Source: a bacterium CPR1 (lineage in GTDB: Bacteria > Vulcanimicrobiota > Xenobia > Xenobiales > QWHO01). From it: a stretch of DNA of 56,660 bases. The stretch is from positions 1-56,660 of the forward strand of contig QWHO01000009.1 in NCBI GenBank assembly GCA_021404945.1, written 5' to 3'. The notes beneath the pieces were generated by a model. That model saw only the letters and a program-made list of their open reading frames with translations. It searched no databases and was not told the DNA's origin. How positions within the stretch are numbered: position 1 is the first letter of the stretch; the number at the start of each line of letters is the position of its first letter. Of this stretch, positions 24,101 through 30,518 are shown one piece after another. The position numbers were made by a program, and so were the translations under genes.

Positions 24101-25985
24101 GGGCCAGGGCCCGCAGCTTGAGGTCGCGCTCCTGGATCTTCTTTTCTTGCTCGCCCGTCAGCTTGTAGAATTGGGCCACCTGCTCGGCCGTGGAGCCTTC
24201 CAGCGCGGCGAGCTGGTGCTCGAGCGACTCGACCCGGGCGCGGCTCTGCTCGAGCTGGCCGCGCGCCTCGGAAAGCTCCGAGCGCTGATCGTAGAGCGTC
24301 GTCTCCAGCTCGCCCACCGTCTCTTCCAGGGCGGTCACCTGGCTGTCGGAGACACCCCGGCGCTCCTGCTCCTGCTCGAGCTCGGCGGCCAGGCGCTCGC
24401 GCTCGGCTCGACGCTCGGCCAGCTCGCTCTCCAGCCCCTGGATGCGCTCCTTGTCCTGCTCGGACTCGGCATTGAGGTCGTGCAGGGCCGACTCCAGCTC
24501 GAGGATGCCCTCCTCCAGGCTCTGGACCTGCATCTGGGTGACGGTCTCGCGCTCGCGAGCCTGCTCGAGCTCCTCACGAGCCCGCCCGAGCTCCTGGTCG
24601 AGCTGCTGGGCCCTGGCCATGGAGCGCTCCAGCTCGGCCTGGACCTGCTCGAGCCGCTGGTGGGTGGCATCCGCGTCGGTTTGGGCCGAGGAAAGCTGCT
24701 CGTCCAGCGCCACCACTTGCTGGCGAGCCACCTCCAACTCGTCGGACAGGTCCTCTGCCTGCTGGCGCGAGCGGTTGAGCGAGCCTTCCAGCTCGTCGTG
24801 GCTCTGGTGCAGTCGGGTGATCTCGTTCTCGAGCTCTTCCAGTCGAGACAGCTCGCTTTCGAGCCGAACCACCTTCTCGTTTTGAGCCTTAAGCTCGGAT
24901 TCGACCTGGAAAATGCGCTGGGCCCGGCCCTTGACTTCTTGCTCGAGCCCGGTCACCTTCTGGCGGCTCTTGAGCAGCTCGGCCACGACCTTCTGCAGCT
25001 TCTGCTCGAGCAGTTTGATGCGGCCTTCGCGGGTGGCCAGTTTCTTCTCTTGCTCGGCGTTGAGCTTGTAGAAATGCCCCAGCTGGTCGGTGGTCGCCTG
25101 GAGCTCCTGCTCGCGAGCGCTCAGCCGCGACTCCAGCCGCGTCACCTCGGAGCTGGCCTGGGCCAGCTGAGCACGCTCGCTCTCGAGGTCGTGGCGCGTC
25201 GCCTCCAACGTTTCCTGCATCTCGTGCAGGGCCGATTCCAGCTCGGAGGCCTCTTCGCGGGCGTTCTCGCGCTGGCGGGTGGTGCTGGTCAACTCCTGCT
25301 GAAGGCCCGCGGCCCGAGCCTGCTCAGCCTCGTGCAGGGCCGAAAGCTCGGCCACCCGCTCGGCCAGGGCCACCGACTCGGCTCCGGCCTCGTCCAGGGC
25401 ATGCTGCAGCTGGCCGATCTCGTCTTCGCGCTCGGCCAGCAGGGCCTCCAGCTCACCGATCTGCCGCCTGGAGCCAGCCAGGTCGGAGCGTGCCTCCTCG
25501 AGCTGCTGCTCCAGGTCGGCGATCAACATGCGCGACTCGTAGAGCTCGAGCTGCAGGGTGTCGTTGACCTCGTTGAGCACCCGGATGCGGCTGTCGCGGA
25601 TCAGGAGGCGTCCGCTCAGCTCGAGGTTGACGTTGGCGCTGGCCTCCAGCCGGGCCTTGAGGTCACAGGCCTGCTCACTGGTGCGCAACAGGTTCTCGTT
25701 GACCAGCGCCAGATTCTCGTCGCGCTGATCGATGGCGCCCAGCAGCTCGACCACGCGCTGGTCCAGGCGGTGGATGTCTTGATGGCGCGAGGCCAGGTTC
25801 TGCTCCAGGGCGTCCAGCTCGACGGCTCGCTGGGTGGCCTCCTCCTGGGCTTCGGCCAGGACCAGCTCCAGATCGCTGATCTGGCCCCCCAGGTTGGCCA
25901 GAGCGCGATCCGAGATGCTCATCACCAGGCTGGCCTCGTTGAGGCAAGTCCCCAACCCGTCCAGACGCTGGCTGGCGGAGGTCAT
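18129..25985 (-). CDS. Giant repetitive coiled-coil protein (2,618 aa)
   Basis: Almost the whole chain is heptad-like, rich in Glu, Gln, Leu, Arg and Ala, with no membrane helix, signal peptide or head domain. A signature RDxRIxxLExK recurs at least ten times (for example near nt 19740, 20505, 21070, 21608, 22195, 22800, 23355, 24115, 25015 and 25590), spaced about 180-300 residues. In several copies it follows FYKLTxEQEKKL. A second phrase, EREQRQVAEEQVxALE, comes about half a unit later. The protein is therefore an array of long repeats, probably a filament or long spacer. I choose ATG 25985 because it overlaps the upstream stop as TGATG. The C-terminus ends in one more signature (RDRQIRVLAAKLRE). 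Confidence 0.85.
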   Translation of the reverse strand: MTSASQRLDGLGTCLNEASLVMSISDRALANLGGQISDLELVLAEAQEEATQRAVELDALEQNLASRHQDIHRLDQRVVELLGAIDQRDENLALVNENLLRTSEQACDLKARLEASANVNLELSGRLLIRDSRIRVLNEVNDTLQLELYESRMLIADLEQQLEEARSDLAGSRRQIGELEALLAEREDEIGQLQHALDEAGAESVALAERVAELSALHEAEQARAAGLQQELTSTTRQRENAREEASELESALHEMQETLEATRHDLESERAQLAQASSEVTRLESRLSAREQELQATTDQLGHFYKLNAEQEKKLATREGRIKLLEQKLQKVVAELLKSRQKVTGLEQEVKGRAQRIFQVESELKAQNEKVVRLESELSRLEELENEITRLHQSHDELEGSLNRSRQQAEDLSDELEVARQQVVALDEQLSSAQTDADATHQRLEQVQAELERSMARAQQLDQELGRAREELEQARERETVTQMQVQSLEEGILELESALHDLNAESEQDKERIQGLESELAERRAERERLAAELEQEQERRGVSDSQVTALEETVGELETTLYDQRSELSEARGQLEQSRARVESLEHQLAALEGSTAEQVAQFYKLTGEQEKKIQERDLKLRALAQKLVQTSNALKKSEAEGETRSRQLTQLAQALDARNKSLHETEEQLTELDNLLNERQEHLEVLESQLAESQSEQEGLRERAHQLEEQLGEQKGLMDLFQAELDEQRGKLDAQSTELEQRAYQLEEETTRRELTQAELEETEAARAELESRLAGLEHELSIERAQLAQLTEQIETERERRSLSEEQVSELEVALGDFEQDLSKERQEHHRAAARVAELEAQLTSTQQQLADFYRHQQEQEKKLEVRDSQIKALAGRAQQTEERLVASETRLKEVEGALAERARHTSALEVDLKKIKVALVQRARGLEEAESQLSEMDQLLNERQEQLDHLNGALEEARTLHRELETELEGRISELHSKLEAERERRELADETVQALEVSLNDLESDLGQERRGHRAVSEQLSELQGRFQGLEGELAQLKRQNSEQEKLLGVRDNRIHALESKTRELAEKLVSSNARVKDLDSGINQRERQIETLDADLKKIKIALVHKARALDEAETQIRELNAQINERQEMLDALERSLGESQSQQRSLSERRDELSQTVERLEHELETQREHRQMAEEQVEALEGSLAELEDMLSDERRKLTERSEALSASEQTLARALERESELSQRVEGVQQQLAEFYKLTQDQEGKLADRDARVAALEQRGAQLAEALGAVQAKSKELASLVVQKDSELKRVKVGLVTKARGLDQAEERLKALEEDLRQREERLGALAEDLRASARAHGELSERTRELENELESRSEQLSRVEGELASEREQRQVAEETVTALEVALSELEGELSGERKRLAAREIELQESASQREAELNARLGALAEELEQTRSELGEQVASRDLRIKSLEQKTMQVVEKLKQTAARASELESELKTRNEAAERLEEALKALRGVLEDRQQQLGRLHKELEASRALNLNEQRQREELESSLQLQSSELAGEREQRQVAEDQVTALESALAELEGELAGERRRFASESSQSSQRESELAEQLEELANELQRVEEARRGEKRERVELETLLASRESRIKSLEQKTLQVLDKLKHSSTRVNELESRARVAERLELELTELRSELSQKTAELSRTREQLAESQANLARQEALNRTAAEELRDKLTESGQELETRSALLRELTAELAAEREHRQLAEEQVLALEQVMAELETDLAAARHGSAEQAELESGLRSQIKQLTASLDHSEKERQAGELERKQLKEEVSARGARIKSLEQKALQALEKLKQANAQVRDQDSRLKAATRQDEARQATLQKLEVELEELRQELSRRGHELEQSQERLRQTESSLESTRAESEQLRSELTSELQHRSGELKDRAQQLLELQTDLRQEREQRQLAEEQVLALEHALADTETQLRRAQGINREHETRQQDALGDFDRQRRQLEGRLHDLAREREQLQSRLTELESERAGLAAQLRQGQSERDELQTRLANLETQVKATSDQLGEFYKLTQEQERHLAERDLRIKTLELRGSEVETLKKQSNQLKARLVQALRELKETRAESDKLQSELSETRRLSAEHRMQRQKLETTGSEQLARLEQERDRSLARVQELEAEVAQQTRRAAELSTELSRRNAQAAELSEELQERVGLQAELEQACETIKLMKSEQRDLLEARSEHEREQVELERRVHELADRLADRERQLERLELDLKRLGQAEDRETIALGRVLKLEKALEQLNRNLASSNLRVRELDGALTQRQQEQLGLEERLSARQREVYDLANRLSQASEARLLLEAELEELRHHSSSAREEQARVSMLERQLSDRDLRLANLEKQLRERSSELGELQAEILTLRSQSAGARNQQQQVESALGERVDELQRQVSRLRNQLEESERESRDRLEKLHTAQKRLNELEQRQEDATRLESSVGAMQTKLRTAAQALTQAKQELQSKDQQLDDSERSRREMEQTLRRRSQEVEELEKRVLELTERFVEVSARESDIAGARKELAALKSELAAAREREEELKEQVQASRSNDMVPRQELENRDRQIRVLAAKLRETMKRNK

Positions 25986-26932
25986 CACGGTGGTGGCCTC
26001 CACCAGGCGCGCTCACGGGCCAGCACTTCCAGGGCCTGGATACGGCTGCCCGTCTGAGCCTCCAACTGGGCCAGCCGTCGCCGAGCGTCGACCTGGCCTT
26101 CGCTCAGCTCACCCTGGAGGTTGATCAGGGCAACCTCGAGCTCCAGGCGGCTCGTTTCCAGCGCTTCAGCCTGCCGCTCCTTGGCCTCCAGGCGTTGCTC
26201 GAGCAGGGCCAGTTTCTCTTCCTGAGATTCCCGGTCGAGCTGGCTCTCGCGCAGCAGCGCCTGGACCCGGGCCACCTCTTCCTCCAGCTGGTGGATGCTG
26301 GTCTCGCGCTGGCTCAGGCTCTCCTGCAGCTCGCCCAGTCGGGCCTCGCGGCTGGTCAGCTGACTCTCGAGCTCTTCCAGGCGGCTCTGCAGCTCGCCCG
26401 TGGCCTGGCCTTCCTTCTCGGCCATCTGCTCCTGGAGCAGGCTCAGCGCGTTGTAGGCTTCGTCGAGCTGATCACAGAGGCCGTCAATCTGCGACTGGAA
26501 CTCCTCGAGTTGCTCGGTGCTCCTCTGGAAGGCAGCTTCCACTCTGGCCAGGCGGGCCTGGGATTGCTCGAGCTCACCCCGGGTCTGCTCGAGCTCGGCG
26601 CTGCCCTCCTTGCGCCGGCCTTGCAGTTTCTCAACCCGTTCGGAGTATTTCTGGGCGGTCTCCTCGGTGCGCTTGAGCTCCTGACGGGCGGCTACCAGGG
26701 CCTTCTTGAGCTTCTGGGCGGTGGCTTCGTGACCCTGGGCCTGCTCTTGCGACTCGGCCAGCTGTTTTTCCAGCTTCCGGTAGCGGCGCTCGGAGTCGCG
26801 TAGAGCTTGCTGAAGCTCTTCGGCCGTCAGGGCAGCACGAGAGGAGGCCGCTGCGGAGCCCCGCGACGACCGGCGCGGGCGAGTCTCGATCAGGTCGTCG
26901 CCCGGTGGATTTCCTCTCAAGTTCTTGGCCAA
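25985..26932 (-). CDS. Coiled-coil protein, N-terminal partner of the giant protein
   Basis: The protein has 315 residues, starting at TTG 26932. A basic, disordered N-terminus (about 35 residues, with RPRRSSRGS) is followed by continuous coiled coil with the same composition and phrases (SQRETSIHQLEEE, LTSREARLGELQ) as the giant downstream protein. Its stop (25985-25987) overlaps the next ATG. Either two coupled genes make two related rods, or this is one 2,940-residue protein split by a -1 type frameshift at the TGGTGG near 26003. An intrinsic terminator lies only 18 nt before the start, so expression probably needs its own promoter. Confidence 0.7.
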   Translation of the reverse strand: MAKNLRGNPPGDDLIETRPRRSSRGSAAASSRAALTAEELQQALRDSERRYRKLEKQLAESQEQAQGHEATAQKLKKALVAARQELKRTEETAQKYSERVEKLQGRRKEGSAELEQTRGELEQSQARLARVEAAFQRSTEQLEEFQSQIDGLCDQLDEAYNALSLLQEQMAEKEGQATGELQSRLEELESQLTSREARLGELQESLSQRETSIHQLEEEVARVQALLRESQLDRESQEEKLALLEQRLEAKERQAEALETSRLELEVALINLQGELSEGQVDARRRLAQLEAQTGSRIQALEVLARERAWWRPPP

Positions 26933-26949
26933 AGACGGGCCTCGTACTG

Positions 26950-26970
26950 GAAAAAACCGGCCTGGCCGGT
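26950..26970 (-). terminator. Intrinsic terminator after the TrmJ-like gene
   Basis: On the minus strand the palindrome ACCGGCCAGGCCGGT is followed by TTTTTT, a compact rho-independent terminator. It lies between the methyltransferase stop (27046) and the coiled-coil start (26932), and separates the two transcription units. Confidence 0.75.
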
Positions 26971-27045
26971 CTCTTTATGCTCCTTGGTGGCCTGCCAACA
27001 AGCTCCCCGACCCGGGGGAGGACGATTCTGGCGAGAGGGCTTGGG

Positions 27046-27837
27046 TCAGGCCTCGCTCAGTTGACCGGAATTCGCTTCCTGTTCGGTCTCCACCTGCCGA
27101 ATTTGAGAGAAATTCACAGCCCGGCTCTTCAGGTGGTGCACGATCCCCAGCAAGAAATTGACTTCCCAGTCTTCCAGCGCGGCTCGATTGAGAATGTCAG
27201 ACAGTTTGCCCATCTCTTCCTCCAGCGGATCCCCGTGGGCCGGGTAGCCGGTGGCGGAAAGTCCCGCCCGCATCTCGGCCAGCATGCCGGCCCGGGCGGA
27301 AGGGCTGGCGGGCCGGGCTGCCTTGAAGGAGGCGGTGGGCCGGCCCCGCCCCAACAGCTCGTAGAGCATCACCGTCACGGCGTGGGCCAGGTTGAGTGAG
27401 CCGTGCTCGGGATGGGTGGGAATCTGCACGCGCCGGTGGCAGAGATCAAGATCTGCCCGAGACAGGCCGCTCTCCTCGTTGCCGAAGACCAGCCCCACCC
27501 GGGCCGGGAGATAGCGCGGCAGGATGCGCTCGGCGGCTGCCCGCGAGCTGGACAGGCGGTGGCGCCGCTTGCCGCTGCGGCGGGTCAGGCCCAGCGACAG
27601 GTTGACGTCGGTCAGGGCCTCGCCCAGCGTGGCCACGGTCCGGCAGCGGTCCAGCACCTTTTTGCCGTGCACCGCCCAGTTGTAAGTCTCCTCGCCGGGG
27701 GGGCGGCGGGGGCTCACCAGCACCAGCTCGCGCACCCCGAAGCACGACATGCTGCGGGCCACGGCCCCGACGTTGGCGTCTCCCTGCGGGGTGACCAGCA
27801 CCACGACCAGGTCGGAGGGCTTGAGCTTGAAGTCCAA
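27046..27837 (-). CDS. trmJ: tRNA/rRNA methyltransferase, TrmJ type (SPOUT family)
   Basis: The protein has 263 residues from TTG 27837. TrmJ methylates the 2'-hydroxyl of tRNA position 32. SPOUT knot motifs are clear: VVLVTPQGDANVGAVARSM (motif 1, N for RNA binding), VGLVFGNEESGLSRADLDLC (motif 2) and SLNLAHAVTVMLYELLG (motif 3). The helical C-terminal tail fits TrmJ rather than TrmL. The TTG lies one nucleotide after the previous gene's TAG (TAG-c-TTG), a coupling repeated at aat with TGA-c-TTG. A longer frame from 27933 would overlap the zinc-ribbon gene and was rejected. Confidence 0.8.
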   Translation of the reverse strand: MDFKLKPSDLVVVLVTPQGDANVGAVARSMSCFGVRELVLVSPRRPPGEETYNWAVHGKKVLDRCRTVATLGEALTDVNLSLGLTRRSGKRRHRLSSSRAAAERILPRYLPARVGLVFGNEESGLSRADLDLCHRRVQIPTHPEHGSLNLAHAVTVMLYELLGRGRPTASFKAARPASPSARAGMLAEMRAGLSATGYPAHGDPLEEEMGKLSDILNRAALEDWEVNFLLGIVHHLKSRAVNFSQIRQVETEQEANSGQLSEA

Positions 27838-27838
27838 G

Positions 27839-28237
27839 CTACTCGGGCGCCGGAGCGCAGCGAGGGCAGTCCTGGTCGAGCAGGCCCAATGGGGCGTTGC
27901 AGCGGGGACAGGTGCGTCGCTTGGGCACGGCATCCCCCAGGTGCTCCTTGATTTCCGCCTTCTTCTCGCCCAGCTCGCTCTGCAGCTGCTCGATTTCCTT
28001 TTCCAGGGCTTCGATCGCGGCGCAGCGCTCGCGCAGGCTGTCCAAGTCGATTTTGTCGCTCTGGACCATGGCGTAAACCCGGTGACCCAGATCGCTGATC
28101 AACTCGCTATGGCGTTTTTGTTGCTCGCGCAGTTGACCGGCCGTCTTGGTGACGTCCATCGTCTCCTTGGCGCGATTCTTGAGGAACCCCCACCCTTTCA
28201 TCAGGGTGTCCTTGGCTTTTCCTGAGAGCTCGTCCAC
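27839..28237 (-). CDS. Coiled-coil protein with C-terminal zinc ribbon
   Basis: The protein has 132 residues, starting at GTG 28237 after GGAGGCGAGGC. Residues 1-35 form an amphipathic segment (GWGFLKNRAKETMD). Residues 40-105 are coiled coil, and residues 109-127 hold CPRCNAPLGLLDQDCPRC, a four-cysteine zinc ribbon. The layout recalls small adaptor proteins of unknown function. It is coupled to the TrmJ-like gene (1 nt between stop and TTG). No enzymatic role can be read. Confidence 0.7.
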   Translation of the reverse strand: MDELSGKAKDTLMKGWGFLKNRAKETMDVTKTAGQLREQQKRHSELISDLGHRVYAMVQSDKIDLDSLRERCAAIEALEKEIEQLQSELGEKKAEIKEHLGDAVPKRRTCPRCNAPLGLLDQDCPRCAPAPE

Positions 28238-28541
28238 GCCTCGCCTCCAGTGCCCGATTCATAACATCAGTTCCACAACCACCTGCTCGGATCCCGGTAG
28301 ACTCGCGAGCATGACCAGAACGACCCTGCGGGCTCCTCTGATCGCCCCGTGACGACTTGCGAGCGTCCCCCGCGACCAGGTCGAGGCCCAGCACGGCCTG
28401 GGCGGCGTCCAGAAGCACGACACCCGTGTCCATCCCCGAGTCGCGCGAGCGCTACGTCAAGCAGGCTGACGGCCGCTCCGAGCGAAAGACATCCGGACGG
28501 ATCGGCGGTTCACCACCGGCCCGACATCAAGCAGGAGAAGG
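28238..28541. other. Divergent intergenic region
   Basis: About 300 bases between the minus-strand zinc-ribbon gene and the plus-strand t6A genes. It presumably contains both promoters, but I see no clear -35/-10 pair. Several open frames cross it on both strands; none has a ribosome site plus a protein-like composition I would trust. Confidence 0.5.
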
Positions 28542-28655
28542 TTGGCGAATACCGAGACTCGCAAGACCGACACCACCACGGGCGCTGCCCTGGCTGTGGG
28601 AGCCGGTCTGGCCATCGGTCTGGCCGTAGCATTTTTTGGCAGCAAAGACGATTGA
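28542..28655 (+). CDS. Possible 37-residue single-pass membrane protein
   Basis: It starts at TTG 28542 with AGGAG 4 nt upstream. A polar head (ANTETRKTDTTT) precedes one glycine-rich hydrophobic helix (GAALAVGAGLAIGLAVAFFG) and a charged end SKDD. Hydrophobic segments with this AxxxGxxxG pattern are typical of small membrane proteins. Its end overlaps the proposed TTG start of tsaE by 20 nt. It may be real, but the TTG start and the short length leave doubt. Confidence 0.4.
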   Translation: MANTETRKTDTTTGAALAVGAGLAIGLAVAFFGSKDD

Positions 28656-29085
28656 TTGCCTGACCGCTGACGACACCGAGGCCCTGGGCGAGCGCCTGGG
28701 CCGCCTCATTGACCGGCCCATGACGCTGGCTTGCTATGGCGATCTGGGGGCGGGCAAGACCACTTTCGCCCGCGGCATCGGCCGTGGGCTCGAGGTGAGT
28801 CAGAGCGTTACCAGTCCCACCTTCGTGCTCCAGCACATTTACCAGGGCCGCCTGCCGGTCTACCACTTCGATGCCTACCGCCTGGACTCGGCGCGCGATC
28901 TCCTGGAGCTGGGCTTGGAGGAGTGTGACGACGGGGTGGTGCTGCTGGAGTGGTCCGAGCGAGTGCTGGAAGCCCTGCCCCCGGAGCGTCTTGAGCTGCG
29001 CTTTTCTCTGCTGGAGGAAGGGCGAAGGGTTTCTCTGAGTGCGATTGGCCCCGAGCTCGAGCGATTGCTGGAGGCGCTGTGCTGA
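28636..29085 (+). CDS. tsaE: tRNA t6A biosynthesis ATPase TsaE
   Basis: The protein has 149 residues. It contains the P-loop GDLGAGKTTF (residues 35-44), the TSPTFVLQHIY switch segment, VYHFDAYRLDS and VVLLEWSERV, all hallmarks of TsaE (YjeE). TsaE hydrolyses ATP to recycle the TsaB-TsaD complex that places threonylcarbamoyl on tRNA A37. The start is TTG 28636 and no ATG lies in frame before the P-loop. It overlaps tsaB by 7 nt. The cluster has TsaE, TsaB and TsaD; the TsaC partner is not in the window. Confidence 0.9.
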   Translation: MAAKTIDCLTADDTEALGERLGRLIDRPMTLACYGDLGAGKTTFARGIGRGLEVSQSVTSPTFVLQHIYQGRLPVYHFDAYRLDSARDLLELGLEECDDGVVLLEWSERVLEALPPERLELRFSLLEEGRRVSLSAIGPELERLLEALC

Positions 29086-29732
29086 TCGCGGCCCTGGACT
29101 GCACCGGCGAGAGCTGGTCGGTAGCCCTGGCGCGCGGCTCCGAGGTGCTGGCCGAGCTTGTCTGCCGGCATCCGCGCACCCAGCTGCGCAGCTTGACGCC
29201 CGCCCTGGGCCAGGTGGCCCGTTGGGCCGGGGTCGAGTTGAGTCAGTGTGACCGGCTGGCCGTCACCGTAGGGCCAGGCTCGTTCACCGGGGTGCGCCTG
29301 GGCGTTCTGATCGCTCGCACGCTCTCTCAGGCGCTGGCCAGGCCGGTGGTGGGGGTGGACGCTCTGCAGGCCCTGGCCGCCGGTTGCGCGACCGAGGAGG
29401 TGGTGGTGGCTGCCAGCGACGTGCGCAAAGGCGAAGTGGTGGCGGCCGCCTTTCGAGCCGGCCGGCGGCTGACCCCCAACACCTTGCTCCCGGCTCGGGA
29501 TTGGTCCGATTGGCTGGCCCGGCAGGGGGAATGCCTGGTGACGGGAAACGCCCTCGAGCGCTACGGCCAGCTCCCCCCCACGGGGCGGGCCGCGGCCCGC
29601 TCCTTCTGGTGGGTTCGGGCCGGCCAGGTGGCCCTGCTGGCACGCGCTGGGACGGAAATGAGCTGGAGCGAGCTCGAGCCGGCCTATGTGCGGGCCGCCG
29701 AGGTGCAGATTCATTCGGGAGGAAGCCCATGA
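29079..29732 (+). CDS. tsaB: tRNA t6A biosynthesis protein TsaB
   Basis: The protein has 217 residues, starting at GTG 29079. It is an ASKHA-fold scaffold that dimerises with TsaD. The N-terminal strand LIAALDCTGESWSVAL, the central VTVGPGSFTGVRLGV segment and DVRKGEVVAAAF are characteristic. It lacks the metal-binding His pair found in TsaD, as TsaB always does. It overlaps tsaE by 7 nt and the next gene by 4 nt (ATGA), so translation is coupled through the operon. Confidence 0.9.
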   Translation: MLIAALDCTGESWSVALARGSEVLAELVCRHPRTQLRSLTPALGQVARWAGVELSQCDRLAVTVGPGSFTGVRLGVLIARTLSQALARPVVGVDALQALAAGCATEEVVVAASDVRKGEVVAAAFRAGRRLTPNTLLPARDWSDWLARQGECLVTGNALERYGQLPPTGRAAARSFWWVRAGQVALLARAGTEMSWSELEPAYVRAAEVQIHSGGSP

Positions 29733-30019
29733 TCCACGTCACCGCCAACATCGAGGTCCAGCCGGGCAAGGAAGAGGACCTGGTGGCCGCCATGGCCGCC
29801 GTGGTCGGCCCCACCCGGGCCGAGGAGGGTTGCCTGGAATATCATCTGCACCGCTCCCCCGAGGTCTCCACTCGCTTCCTCATGATCGAGCGCTGGGCCA
29901 GTCCCGAAGCTCTGGCGGCCCATCTGCAGACGCCCCATATCAAGGCTCTCTTCGCCCAGGCCCCCCAGATCGTGGCCGCCCCCGTGGCCATCAGCTCCTG
30001 GATCCGCGTTGAGATCTGA
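29729..30019 (+). CDS. Antibiotic-biosynthesis-monooxygenase-type (ABM) protein
   Basis: The protein has 96 residues, starting at ATG 29729 with GGAGGAAG upstream and overlapping the tsaB stop by ATGA. The pattern HVTANIEVQPGKEEDLVAAM, EEGCLEYHLHRSPEV and FLMIERWASPEALAAHLQTP is the dimeric ferredoxin-like ABM/YgiN fold. Family members include quinol monooxygenases, but the reaction here is not known. Its position inside a tRNA-modification operon is not explained by function and may be incidental. Confidence 0.85.
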   Translation: MIHVTANIEVQPGKEEDLVAAMAAVVGPTRAEEGCLEYHLHRSPEVSTRFLMIERWASPEALAAHLQTPHIKALFAQAPQIVAAPVAISSWIRVEI

Positions 30020-30026
30020 GCCTGCC

Positions 30027-30518
30027 GTGATCGTGGTCGAGCCCATGCGCGAGGGCGACGTGGCCAGCGTGCGCCGCATCGAGGGCAGCTCGTTCGCCAC
30101 CACCTGGCCCGACGAGGCCTTTCTCAACGAGCTCAAGACCAATCGCTCGGCGCACTACCTGGTGGCCCGCCAGGGGGAGGAGGTGCTGGGCTACGCCGGG
30201 GTCTGGTTGGTGCTCGACGAGGCCCACATCACCTCTATCGCCGTGGACCCCGAGCGGCGCGGGGGCGGGTTGGGCAAGCGCCTGCTCTACCACCTGCTGC
30301 GCAGCTGCCAGGCCCTGGGAGCGCGTTGGGCCACCCTGGAGGTACGGGTGGACAACGAGGTGGCCCTCAAGATGTATCGCCGCTTCGGTTTCGCCCGCAT
30401 CGGGCTGCGCAAGGGCTACTACGAGAGCGGCCACGACGCCGTGATCATGTGGGCCGGCAATCTGCAGTCGCGCAGTTTCGACGCCCGGCTGGACCGGATC
30501 GCCAGCACCCTTTCGTGA
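30027..30518 (+). CDS. rimI: Ribosomal-protein alanine N-acetyltransferase RimI
   Basis: The protein has 163 residues from GTG 30027; TTG 30009 (169 residues) is an alternative that would overlap the previous gene. GNAT fold: VEPMREGDVASVRRIEGSSF (motif C), ITSIAVDPERRGGGLGKRLL (acetyl-CoA loop RRGGGLG, motif A) and LEVRVDNEVALKMYRRFGF (motif B). RimI acetylates ribosomal protein S18 and is often encoded with tsaB and tsaD, as here. It overlaps tsaD by GTGA. Confidence 0.9.
   Translation: MIVVEPMREGDVASVRRIEGSSFATTWPDEAFLNELKTNRSAHYLVARQGEEVLGYAGVWLVLDEAHITSIAVDPERRGGGLGKRLLYHLLRSCQALGARWATLEVRVDNEVALKMYRRFGFARIGLRKGYYESGHDAVIMWAGNLQSRSFDARLDRIASTLS

Noticed and set aside
18237-26057. Several very long Leu/Gln-rich plus-strand frames opposite the giant coiled-coil gene
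   Set aside because: The regular repeat of Glu/Leu/Arg codons on the minus strand leaves the complementary strand open by composition; none has a ribosome site or family motif.
28311-28433. Open frames in the region before tsaE on both strands
   Set aside because: No ribosome site and no recognisable fold; one minus-strand frame overlaps the zinc-ribbon gene start.
29729-30019. Idea that the ABM protein is part of the t6A pathway
   Set aside because: No known link between ABM-fold proteins and t6A synthesis; placement alone is not enough.
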